Shown: one piece after another, positions 52,737 to 63,656 of the stretch
Numbering within the stretch: position 1 is the stretch's first letter
Layout: every line of letters starts with the position of its first letter
Source: Lactarius indigo
Taxonomy: Eukaryota; Basidiomycota; Agaricomycetes; Russulales; Russulaceae
Assembly: GCA_025766275.1 (NCBI GenBank)
Contig: JAFKAC010000014.1
Coordinates: 558,001-622,000 of the forward strand
Direction of reading: 5' to 3'
Length of the DNA stretch: 64,000 nucleotides
The notes under the pieces: generated by a model
Told to the model about the DNA's origin: nothing
Seen by the model: only the letters and a program-made list of their open reading frames with translations
Databases searched by the model: none
Translations under genes and position numbers: made by a program

Positions 52737-53560
52737 TCATATGGAAGAATTAGTTTCCATGAAGATGGAAGAATATGTTTCCATAAAGACGGAATAATGA
52801 GCTTCCGTGAAGATGGAAGCTACAGCATCTGTTTTCATGGAAGCTGCAGCATTTGTGTTCATGGAAGCTGCAGAATCCGTTTTAGCGGAAGCTGCAGCAT
52901 CCATTTTCGTGGAAGTTAACAATTCCTTGAAAATGGAAGCCACATATTCCGTTGAACTGGAAGCTACAGAGTCCATTAAACCGGAAGCTACATAGTCAGT
53001 GAATCTGGAAGTTACAGAGTCCGTGAAAACGGAAGCAACAGATTCCATTAATACGGAAGCTACAGACTCCATTAACACAGAAGCCACATATTCCGTTAAC
53101 ACGGAATCAAATGATTCCGTTGACACGGAAGCCAATGATTCCGTTGACACGGAAGCCAATGATTCCGTTGATACGGAAGCCATTGATTTCGTTGACATGG
53201 AAGCAACATTTTCCATTAACACAGAAGGCACTGATTCCGTTAACATGGAAGCAACAGATTCCACTAACACGGAAGGCACTAGTTCCGTGTTAACGGAAGA
53301 AATTTATTCCGTTAACACGGAGGGAATTGATTCCGTTAATATGGAGGGCACATATTCCGTTAACACGGAAGGAACTGATTCCGTGAACACGGAAACAACT
53401 GATTCCGTGAACACGGAAACAACTGATTCCGTGAACACGGAAACAACTGATTCCGTTAACACGGAAGCCGCTGATTCCATTAACACGGAAAGTACACATT
53501 CCGTTAACCTGGATGCACAAGATCTCTCGACATGTGGAATCTTAGTCTGTTTCATATAGA
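52737..53560. repeat. 24-bp palindromic tandem array, left
   Basis: About 33 units of 24 bp. The best conserved are near 53377-53470, consensus GATTCCGTGAACACGGAAACAACT. Each unit contains the near-palindrome TTCCGT(G/T)AACACGGAA. Units to the left degenerate to TTCCATGAAGATGGAA-like forms. Because 24 is a multiple of three, both strands are open (SVNTE and SVFTE repeats), so the open frames are not evidence for a protein. It lies beside the 3' end of the KDZ transposase. Confidence 0.9.
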
Positions 53561-53736
53561 AGGGTAGCCTTCCATTGCTGACGGAAGAATAAACATCCAT
53601 CTTATACAGAAGTATGAGTTTCGCATAAAATGACAATTGGCAACTTTCATTCAAGAAATATAGAGGCAGAGTGATATTATTGATCTACAAGTTATGAGTT
53701 GATAGGAACTAGAATATATCCTTACATGGTCAATAC

Positions 53737-56700
53737 TTATTTTAATGAGGTAGATGTGATTGGTATGAGTGCCTTGATAGAACTCCTAGATAGCTCCTCC
53801 CATGCATGTGCTTGACGAGATGCATATGCTCCATGCCTAGGAAGCTGTGCACGTGATGCCATATCCATCCAGGCCTTCCAACACTCTGCCTTGGAATGAA
53901 AGTAAGCTGGAATCCAGATGGCCTCGTTATGAATACTATGCTGCTCTTCTTTCCATCGCTCAAGCTGAGCTTTTGCCCGAAGCCAATGGACTCGGTTGAC
54001 TGTTCAATCTGTAAGTATTTGTGATACTTTCCATTGTGCAGTTGACTTACACTCATCCATCCAAGTTCCATCCTGCCTTTCAGAGGTCCCAAAGCTCCAT
54101 ATCCATGGAAGCTGTTTATTGCGTTGTCTGACCTGTGCTGCCCCAAGAATGGCTGTGCTGACACGGAGATCTGTGAGGCGGAGTGGTGGCAATTCCGGAA
54201 ACATTCCGGATCCTTCCTGAACTTTGAGATATGCATCCCGTGCCATGCCATAGTTTCGGGCATGCTCATGAACCGTGCTATCGACACTGTGAACAGCGGT
54301 CCATGCGCGGGTCTTCGTCCTTTGTGTCCGGGCATCTCGCACTTGTGTTCGGAAGAGTGCTGACTTGAACCCTAAAGCAAGGCGAATCCTGTGGATGGAA
54401 TCACTTGCCTGAGCATAGCGTAGCTTTGCCTCTTTAATTGCAAGTGACTTAATACCATGGCTTGCGCACCACTCCCATCCAAGTGATGATGGGAGAAGGA
54501 GGGGAATGTCCTCAGCATTGAGGCTTTCTATTCCAGAGTCGTCGGAGGTCTGAGGTCTGTGATATCGACCAGATGAGGTGAGGCCAGGATTGCCAGAGTC
54601 ATCTATATCATCCACATTATCATATTCAGCATAGTCTCCCAGAGACCAAACGGGAGCATCATCTGTTGCCCGATGATGGGGAAGGAATGCATCTGCTTGG
54701 TGCTCAAAAATATCAATAAGCTTCTGTATGCGATTGCGTTTGTTCTCAAGAATTTGTGCATCTTCCATAGTGAGCTTGGATCCCTGAGTCCGGAGCTGAT
54801 AGCGGATTGCAAGTCTGGATATATCATTATTTAGTGGACTAGAAAGGAAGATTGTGGACATACTGCAACTCCTGTATCTTAAGGCCACATGAAATCCAAG
54901 ATGTCTCACCATGGACGGAATGGTCTCCACTCTCCTCCTTAATGAGCTGTTGCTGAATAGTAGCACAGGATGGAGCTTGCAACATATGTCAGCCATGGGT
55001 GGATGATGATGAGTATATTCCACATACCCTTCTCCTTCACAGTGTCGTAGATATCCATGGAAGATGGTGATATCTGCCTGTCCTGCTGAGCACACTCATC
55101 ATCCTTAAGCCATTGTTCGGATTTATCTTGGAAGTGCCGATTGAGAGCCTCATATGCCTTCAAACTAGCATCCAAGCCGGACTTCAGTCTCTTCCACCGC
55201 TTAAGTAGGGATGGCACTTTCATATGGGTGATATAAGCAGTGTATTAATTGTGGTGACGGAGAATGCATACCAATCCGAACCAGCTTCTTCCAGTTGGAG
55301 TGATTGATGTGAGCATCCAATACCTCCTGCCTGTGGTCCAATGACATCCCTCGCAGGCTGCGAGAGATATTGTTCAGGGGTGCCCACAGTGTCTCAATTA
55401 TTTCCCCATCGACTTGCTTTGCTCCTGGAATGTAGCTGGGAGAATACCTGGGCAAGCAGGAATCCTGATGTCCATGGATATGGAACAGGCCAATCCCCAT
55501 CCGGAGTTGTAGCGAGCTGGGGAGTGAGAGCTCAGGACTGTTTTCTACCCGCTCCTGAAAGTGGACTCTATATTGACACATGATGTCATACATGACAAGT
55601 GCCACAGGAATGTCTTCCATATTATATGAGAGAGCCTTGCATATGCTGTAGTCCATATTGATTTGCCTAGAGTCAACAATATATCACCTCCAGATATGTG
55701 GATTCCATGGGAGCAGACATACCTCTCTCCTTTCTGGAAATCTACCACAGATGTTGGAACAAAGAACCCATGGCAACAGGCAGTTGCACCAATCCCTGTG
55801 ACATCAAGGTGGGCCCTACTGGAGTTTGCCTGTTCAATGGCTCTATAAGTGTTACATGTGCTGGGCTATAAGGCCATTAGCTAGAGGCTGAGTATGCAAG
55901 ACCCCACATACTTGGGCAACTTCTTTTCCACTCTGGAGATGAGCCTTGTAGGAATCAGGATTAGCCATGAATGCCATTCCAGCTGATAGTGCGACATCCT
56001 TCTCCTGAGATTTATGGCGCATGTGCTCAGCAGAAAAGTTTCCATCCATAATAAATGTCCGGATGAGCTGATCTCTGTAATGCAGGATATGAATATGTGA
56101 TTGTGACAGTTCATAAGGGACATACGGAGGGTACAGTGTTTTCCAGTCTGTGGGAAGGTTAATTCCAGGCTGTGGGCATGCTGGGCAGAATATGGCCATG
56201 GCTCCATCCGGATGGATCTCTCCGTCTGGCTGGTGCCCAAGACCACTTTCCATCCTGTTCTTAAGGTCCCGCCACTGGCGTGATGCCCTCAGGAGTTGCT
56301 TGTAACGATTCTGTAATGATTAATTAGATGCAGGTGTGTGTATGTATCAGTGTATCACTGTACTTGGACATTGTGTGGAAACATCTTGTTTGTCATGCTC
56401 TGTAACTTTGAATAATATTGCTGGGCTGTGGTCTTGCACTCCAGGTTATCTGTGATGAAGTCGTCCAAAACTGAGAATGTAAACAATGTTTCTATTTGCT
56501 TGAATGTGGATGGAAATAGCCCAGCTCGGAGGAGCTGTTCTCCCGTGTTATCTGTGCCAGAGCACACACAGAACACAATCTCCATGTCAAAGATACCACT
56601 CCTATCAACAACAGTGAACAACGGATTTCCTGAGTCCGCTGTTCGCACTCGACTGGTATTGCTGTCATTGGACTCCAGATACATATCCAGGGAGTTGAAC

Positions 56701-57634
56701 AGTCCATCAGAGATTTCCAGATTAGTTGATAGGCCTTCTGGCTGAGGAGTATCGCGAGGTGTAGGGAGTTGGCCAGCATTATCAGAAGTTTCCAGAGCCT
56801 CCGGAACAGAAGTAAGAGATGCTGAGCGGGAGCGTCTCTGCAAAGCATGCCCCTTTCGAATTGCGGAGACTGTGTGTGCAGCTCTTATACCCTATGCTAA
56901 TGTGAGGGGTGTGGGGAATCACAGGACCAAATATGCCCATACCTCGACTGTCTGAGGGCATGGTGCACCAGCATGCCCAATATATAATGCAAACCCGAGG
57001 GAGTGCAGAGTCACTGGAGTGTAGTGGGTTACACTCCATATGAGTGGTCGGTGAAATGGCGAGTTCCTGTGGGCCTCAAGGCAACACTCCTTACAAAAGG
57101 AAGGTGAACCAAAGCAATCTGGACACCTTATTTCAGGTTTCCTGGTGCACTTGGAACACTTGTCGGATCTTCGCTGAGCCTCCGTCTCCAATAGAATATG
57201 GAGGTATCTATTCCGGAGTTCGATCCACTGTTTCATTGGAGTCTACATCTCATCAGGATCTCTACATGATTCTAACACAACGCAAGACATACAGCAGCTT
57301 GTTGGGTGGCCTGCGAGCGTGGATGAGGCTCCCAGTCCTCTGTGGTATCCTGGAGTGGGTACTGCTGCTCGTCCATGGATGGGTGCATATGCGGGTCCTC
57401 AGGGGAACGGATCGGCGTCCTGGAAGCTGTTGAATTCCCTTCATGAGGATGAGATTGTGTGCCCATCTTTCTTGACCGTGATGGCTGTCCTGGACGCTCT
57501 TTCTGTGGACGGACAACGGGAACAACTGTTTCCGTTGTCCGGATTGTACCACGCTTAGTCTTGGTGTGCTTGATTACGACCTCCTCGATACCGTCAACGA
57601 TGTCCGGAACAATGGCATCACGGTTGCGAGGCAT
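53737..57634 (-). CDS. KDZ transposase, ten exons, intact
   Basis: Exons: 57634-57293, 57242-56943, 56837-56364, 56310-55912, 55865-55723, 55666-55272, 55216-55028, 54975-54864, 54814-54051, 53999-53737. They total 3381 nt, in frame, 1126 aa; introns run about 43-110 nt. Residues 1-114 are basic and disordered. The CxC2-type cysteine cluster (CSKCTRKPEIRCPDCF ... CKECCLEAH ... FHR) is at about 137-175. The RNase H-fold DDE core follows: VVDRSGIFDMEIVFC, CPACPQPGINLP, IMDGNFSAEH (first D), RAIEQANSSRAHLDVTGIGA, YDIMCQYRVHF (second D), FHIHGHQDSC and KQVDGEIIETLW (E), then SNWKKLV. The C-terminus is helical (LRAKAQLERWKEEQ). This order is diagnostic for KDZ transposases. Predicted to cut and paste its own element. 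The lack of stops or frameshifts suggests recent activity. Exon 9 to 10 joining (54050-54000) is the least certain. Confidence 0.92.
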
Positions 57635-57924
57635 TTGGCTTCCAGGAGTGAATAAGAAATGTGTATGGAGATGATGAAGTGGTTTGTCTTTTGGGTTATG
57701 CGATGTATATGGCATCTTAAATACTCTGCATGTGCTACATTCATATGATATGGAATAGTGCATGGATGTCCCCATCCACATTTAAATTCCTACTTGATGC
57801 CCTTCAGGGTCACAAAGTATGTTGAGGGTACCGGAGGTCTGTCGAGTCCGATAAATGAAAACCAGATATCATCAGAGTAAGACACATTGGATACTATCGG
57901 ATGTGTGCCATTGTATCTGGCATA

Positions 57925-58435
57925 TTATTTATCAAAGCTACTAATTGAGATTGCCTCTATTGCTATCACCACTGCACCACTCCGTAGCAAGGATACCAAA
58001 TCAGCGGGAAGCTGAGAGAACACTGGTACCTGTACCCTGAGTGGAATTGTGTTCGGAAGCATGATCCTGGTTCCGGATCTGGTACAACACCTTTGCAAGA
58101 GTATATATGTTCTCAAAGCCGACGCAAAGGCTACGTGACTCTGCCATCACACTTTCGAACTGTCAAACACATGAGATGTCTGAATACCTTAAGTGAGGAA
58201 GACGACACACCCTGCGCAAGGAATGCTCAAGTTCCTGTGATTCCTCATCTGTGTCTGGACTATCGCATATGACATCTTCTCCATAATCCGATTCATACAT
58301 GTCATCTTCATCAAATGACTCCAGACCAGATGATACATCATCTTCTGGGTCGGAAAGCCCAGTATGAGTGTCATGGACATCCGGGATACGGACATTGATG
58401 TCTTTCCGTTCGGAAACATTCATGATGTCGGACAT
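57925..58435 (-). CDS. small acidic hypothetical protein, spliced, 3' end uncertain
   Basis: ATG at 58435 opens a strongly acidic frame (DPEDDVSSGLESFDEDDMYE) to about 58188, where a GTATTC donor fits. A plausible second exon after a 57-nt intron reads SLCVGFENIYTLAKVLYQIR. The segment PADLVSLLRSGAVVIAIEAI at about 58000-57930 lies one frame over and also reads like protein, so an unseen intron or a frameshift separates them. It lies head-side of the KDZ transposase, same strand, and may be an accessory gene. No family recognised. Confidence 0.4.
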
Positions 58436-58876
58436 GCGAGGTTCCGTGTGGGGTGAGGTAGTAGGTGTGTCTGGGTGTAATGTGGTACAGGCTATAATTT
58501 ATATGCACACACAAACGGAAACCGTCAAGGAAACCGTCTACTTCATATTGAGCTTCATATGCTACGTCCACATGTCAGACATGTTATGCATGTCTACTCA
58601 TTGGTCGCAGGTGTCTTGTATGCAACACACACCAATTGCACCTCACACAGTCCGAATACAGGGCATGTTCTGGACTCTTGGGCTTCATCCATGTGTGTAT
58701 TGGTACCTGCTGATCGAGCGCTGCACTTTGGGGATGCTAAGACGTTACACAATCACCAGCACAAGTATGGAGGTGTATCCCAACTCGCATCGTGTATTCG
58801 GGGACACTATATACTGTACATTACATGGAGCCACACAAACCAAAGGTAAACAACATATTTATTATGTTGAAACGAA
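58436..58876. other. intergenic, nothing identified
   Basis: This stretch between the acidic gene and the zinc-cluster gene has several short overlapping frames with no family signature. It contains scattered CGGAAAC/GTTTCCG-type hexamers resembling the core of the tandem arrays. Confidence 0.4.
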
Positions 58877-60772
58877 TCATTTACGGCCCCGCGATGATTG
58901 CCGTGATCCGGCTCTCGACTGAGCCTTGCTGGATGGCGCACTGTGTGCGATGCGCCTACGGAGACCTGGACGGGATGCTGCAATAATAACGGAAGTGTAT
59001 TACGCATCTGATAGGCGTTACAGAGCTGAAACGGACTTACATTCTCCGTCCTCAGGTTCGCCGTGATGTCCGGAAGGGCCAGAAACACCCGAACTGTCGA
59101 TCATCATGCGACCGAGACCCAGACTTGAAACTGACGATGGGGCACCACTGGCCACAGAGGATGCACCAGGTGTCGCAGGCTCGGAGGTGGAAAAGAGGGG
59201 AACAGTAGGTAGGCGGAGGCCCAGGGATGCGAGATTGACGTTTCCTTGTCCCTGGGTGCACAGGGCGCGTAGCATAGTGTCCGTGTTGTATATGAAGTCG
59301 CGGATGGCCGTGTTGAACACTTTCTGCGATCTGGACACTTCATTGAGCCTTTCGATGACGTCTTCTGCAGGACCATTAGCACTGCGATTAGATTTGGTGC
59401 AGAAGTGAGACCTCACCGAGTGAGTGCTTCCTCTTGCGCGAATTGGCTATCTCCTGCGATGCCGCAGAGAGCGGAACACATTTGATCTTCCGTTTGATAC
59501 ACAACCTGCATGAGAGGGCCTTTGAAGAAGTGCCATGAGGCTTACACTTGTGGCCGCTGTCCTTGCAAGGGCCACAAGCTCCCTATAAAACGCTATGAGA
59601 GATATTGATGTCATATGAATGGTGTATGGCTTACCGGGTCAGTGGGGCCAGTCTCTAGCTCTGATGCCGAGTCTTCGACAATGCTCGCAGGCCGCTTACG
59701 CTTTCTGCGCACCGTGACTACCCTCTCCTCGTCTCCAGAGCTGATGTAGTCGATGCCAGCAATGTGGCGATCAGCTGTGGGCTCCGTGGGCGCACGGGAG
59801 GTCGGCGGATGAATTGCAGGTTTCGTCTTCGTAGGAACGCGTCCCCCAGCCTCAGATTCAGGAGACGACAAAGGGTTGGCATCTCCAGAAGCACCCTTCC
59901 GTCGTTGGCTGGAGGTACGGCGTGCTGGTGTGGGCGATTGAACTACCGTGCGCTTTCCTGCCTTCTTCTTCCTTGGAGTTTCGCCCCCGTCGTCGTCTTC
60001 CATCTCAACATCCTCGTTCACAGTGGGGGCATCACGGGCGGACGTGGAAAAAGACTCCGTGTTAACACTGGAGACAGCCTCAACGGCGGACGGCATCACT
60101 GGAGACGCTAAACGGACATACGGGACATGTAGTAGATGATAAAGTATACAGTTATGATACGGACCTGCGATACTGCTCGCCTGTGTAGCCGGAAGCCACC
60201 AACGATCCTCCTCCTTCTGAAGTCCAACAAGTGTATCAAGATTCTTCATGTGTAGCTGGGCGTTCCACTCCGGGTGCTGGGCAACTCGTTCATCGCACAG
60301 TTGTAGAACATCCGCGAGCTTGAGGGAAGCGAAATCCGGCTTCCTACGCTCGTCTGTAGCCTTCTGCCACTCCTCGGCCACATATGTGATTACTGGATGG
60401 ATCCGGACCTTGGTTGGGTCCGTATACTTCTCAAAGACGTCGTTGATTTCATCCTGTACAATGTAAGGACTAGTTAGTATCCATGTCAATATATTGAGAG
60501 GCACCTGCACGTACTAACTCAGAATCGATGCACTTGGAGTACCATGCGTCGTCTGCAGCACCTCCGTTCCTCTCCCTATATCGCAGTGCACAGAACATGC
60601 AAACTGCGCTGCCCATCACCACTTTCTCATCATTAGTCAGTAGGTCGACGAGACTCCTGTGTTGTGGGGGCATAGTGGAATCGATGAGTGTTTGTGAGCT
60701 TGCGATCGGTCTTTGGGGGGGGTTACTGCTCTCAGACGGCCCGTGGGAATGGGCTGACATATTTCCGTCCAT
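58877..60772 (-). CDS. hypothetical protein with Zn2Cys6-like cysteine cluster, 536 aa
   Basis: Six exons: 60772-60515, 60453-60165, 60107-59635, 59582-59417, 59364-59041, 58977-58877, totalling 1611 nt, in frame. The N-terminus is disordered. A helical segment at about 86-180 (DEINDVFEKYTDPTKVRIHP, LADVLQLCDERVAQ) follows. Next comes an acidic then basic tract (NEDVEMEDDDGGETPRKKKA) rich in KR motifs. At about 342-375 the cysteines are spaced C-x2-C-x6-C-x11-C-x2-C-x6-C (CGPCKDSGHKC ... CRLCIKRKIKC), matching the fungal binuclear zinc-cluster spacing, though placed mid-protein. A coiled-coil-like helix (EDVIERLNEVSRSQKVFNTA) and an Arg/Ser-rich tail follow. Suggests a nuclear DNA-binding or regulatory protein; no target is known. 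The start could also be at 60760. Possibly KDZ cargo. Confidence 0.75.
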
Positions 60773-61002
60773 TCCCGGTAGTTTTGACGTCAACACGGAA
60801 CATGATAGAACTCCGTGGAAGCAAGAAAACGTTTGATGCACATGTGACCAGACGGACACCAGTTTGTCCGCCGCCTAGATTGGAGAGTCTAGACCCTAGT
60901 AAATACACTGTATATTATAGATCGTCATGGGAAGCGGAGTAAACACAACCATCAGCATATACAGAGCTCGCATTCCACCCCTGAGCAATTGTCATAGGTG
61001 GG

Positions 61003-62646
61003 ATGTCGCAATCAGGTTCGTCCCTATTTAGTAGACCATTACCCGATAAGTATGAAAGGGGATTTCCAGGTCAGTGGGCATACGCAGGAAAGATGCCTCC
61101 ACGCCCCCCCACCCATGCATCGTCTGCTGCAAGGACACCTCCTACACATCCATCCCCTTCCTCTGTAATGCCTTCTTTGAATCCTCCCATAGATCTCGGA
61201 CAGCCCACGCCATCTGCAATAGGAGAGGTGCAATCCTCTCCAAGATACCGGTTCCTTCAACAACGTAACTCAGCTCACGAAATGCCCCCACCTCCGGTGC
61301 CTATGCACGCTTCACCTTCCCAGGCTTCCCCAGTGGTAGGTCTTATCATCTATGCCTTTATATAGTGCTAATTAATAGCAGAACACTGTGGGTGTATTGG
61401 CATCCTCATCGGCTAGTGAGGCCGGAAATGAGGCCCTTCCTTCACCTCCACCTCCTCAGGCCCGTCGTACAGCATTCCTCCGTAGGCTGAGAGCTACTCC
61501 TCAACTGGAAGAGCCTGCACACATGCCAAATGTAGCATCAGTTCCCGCCGGGCAACAGGATGCCTCCGAGTCTGGGATAGCACCCATGTCCGACCAGGAA
61601 CAAGTCCCCAACACGCCTTTAGCAGATCGTGAGGCCGCACCTGTTCGCGAAGTGTCTGAGGCTGTGGTGGTTGGTGCAACTGTGCCCCACAGGTTGCAGG
61701 ATGCCGCAGCTGCGGAACTGTCACCAGCCCTGGGTGAGACGCAGGAAACCACAACTCCTGAGGCATCGCATACTCCTTGCAATGTCCTGGCATCTGTAGC
61801 TCCTGAGCTGGCCATGACGGCTCCTGAGCCAGGCGCTATGGTTTCCGAATCGTCTCAGGTCCTCGGCACGTCATGCGAATCTGTTGCTCCCGGGCCATCT
61901 CGCGTTCCTGGTGCGTCACAGGTATCCCTACCCCCAGAGCTTTCTAACATCCACGATTCATCAGGCGAAGCTGTAGCTCTCAAGCCATCTTCCGTTTCTG
62001 GTACATTGCAGGAATCTGTAGCTCCTGAACCATCTCCTGTTCCAGGTGTGTCGCAGGAATCTGCAGCTCCCAAGCCTTCTCACATCCACGGTTTGTCAGG
62101 GGGAGCTGTAGCTCCATTTTCTAGTGCGCTTCCTGAACCCCCAGTTCCTGAGCCTTCTTCCGTCGATGATCCACCACAGGAAGCTGCAGCTCCTGAGTCT
62201 TGTGAGGCACGGGACACTGCGCCTTCCGTCCAGGCGGATGTTCACAACACACCTCCGGAAGCAGACGGTTCCGGCAGTGAGCGAAGGATGGACACGGATT
62301 CCATTCAGCAAGGTGAAGACTCTGGGAGCGATTCTCAGAGTATTGTTCACCCTGTCATGCATGTGCGTTGTTTCCGTCCATACTGCCTTAGCAAATGTGG
62401 AACGATGGCACTAACGCTCCTCACTAGGTGGCTAGGGCACCATATCCAGAGCTTCATTCAGGACGTCACTTCACTGCTGCCTACCGCGAGCTGATGAGGC
62501 TCGACCCATCCGATCACATGGGGGACCTCATTGAGCGATGTACAATCCTTATGGGCGTTGTATTCGACTTCCATGCAGATCTCTCGTATATTAGGGATGG
62601 GCTTTACAAACATAGAGAATCCGATGAGCATAGGAAGAGGTCCTAA
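61003..62646 (+). CDS. hypothetical Pro-rich protein with ~20-residue repeats, 511 aa
   Basis: Three exons: 61003-61335, 61379-62362, 62428-62646, totalling 1536 nt, in frame; introns of 43 and 65 nt with GT-AG ends. Residues 1-111 are Pro/Ser-rich. Residues ~230-400 contain about eight imperfect repeats of the form ESVAPEPSPVPGVSQ. The C-terminal 73 residues (HFTAAYRELMRLDPSDHMGD onward) look globular and helical. No domain was recognised, and no signal peptide or membrane segment is seen. It is transcribed divergently from the zinc-cluster gene with about 230 bp between their starts, so the two may share a promoter region. Confidence 0.65.
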
Positions 62647-62829
62647 ATAGTCTTGTACCAATATTACCACTTGAAATAGCGACGGAGAAGTTCCTTGTGA
62701 CCATAGACGTGTTACAGTGTGGATGTGTGACTTGGTCCACTGCCTGCAATCAAGGTGTCATCCGAAGACACTTTGTAATATGTGGAAGCAATGTTAATGC
62801 ATAGGAATATATCTGGAGTTTGCGGAATA

Positions 62830-63545
62830 ATTTATCATACATGTCTCACACTGTGTCTATGGAAACATGTTATATTTCCATGGAAGTATATTCGACGTCC
62901 GCAATGTCCACGTATACATGCAATACAAATGCGTTCACGGAATCGTCTGCGAATACATGTTATGCATTCACGGAAACGAATTCTAAGTCCGTGGAAGCCT
63001 GTAGCATGTCCATGAACACATACACCATGTCCGTGAATACATGTAACGTGTTCACGGAAACGCGTTCTAAGTCCGTGGAAGCCTGTAGAATGTCCGTGAA
63101 CACTTGTAAGGTGTACAATGACACAAATTTAATATGTTCATGGAAACACCTTTTGGGTCCATGAAACCATGTTGCATGTCCATGTCTATGAATACATGTA
63201 ATGTGTTCACGGAAACGCAATCTGAGTCCGTGAAACCATGTAGCATGTCCGTGAACACATATCCCATGTCTGTGAATACATGTCATGTGTTCACGGAAAC
63301 GCAATCTGAGTCCGTGAAACCATGTAGCATGTCCGTGAACACATATCCCATGTCTGTGAATACATGGCATGTGTTCACGGAAACACAATCTGAGTCCGTG
63401 AAACCATGTAGCATGTCCGTGAACACATGTCCCATGTCTGTGAATACATGTCATGTGTTCACGGAAACGCAGTCTGAGTCCGTGAAACCATGTAGCATGT
63501 CCGTGAACACATGTCCCATCCCACATTCCTTCCCAGTAAGAAACC
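62830..63545. repeat. 84-bp tandem array with TTCACGGAA palindromic motifs, right
   Basis: The clearest copies start at CTGAGTCCGTG near 63222, 63306, 63390 and 63474 (period 84 bp). Each holds TCCGTGAACACAT, GTGTTCACGGAAACGC and TCCGTGAAACC, i.e. the half-sites TCCGTGAA and TTCACGGA in both orientations, interspersed with ACATGT. The left part (62850-63170) is degenerate, with TTCCATGGAA variants. The half-site is the same as in the 24-bp array at 53 kb. Open frames on both strands follow from period divisibility by three. Confidence 0.88.
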
Positions 63546-63656
63546 TGTATCACCATACCACTCATGAGTCTATTTAAACCTCATTATATGCAGCACAATT
63601 CCACAAATATCACATCGTTCTACAACACACTTCCTCATACTTCTACCAACATCACT

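Noticed and set aside
52737..53559. Repeat protein (SVNTE/DSVDTEA) or CRISPR-like array.
   Set aside because: The period of 24 is divisible by three, so both strands are open without coding. There are no unique spacers and the host is eukaryotic, so it is not CRISPR.
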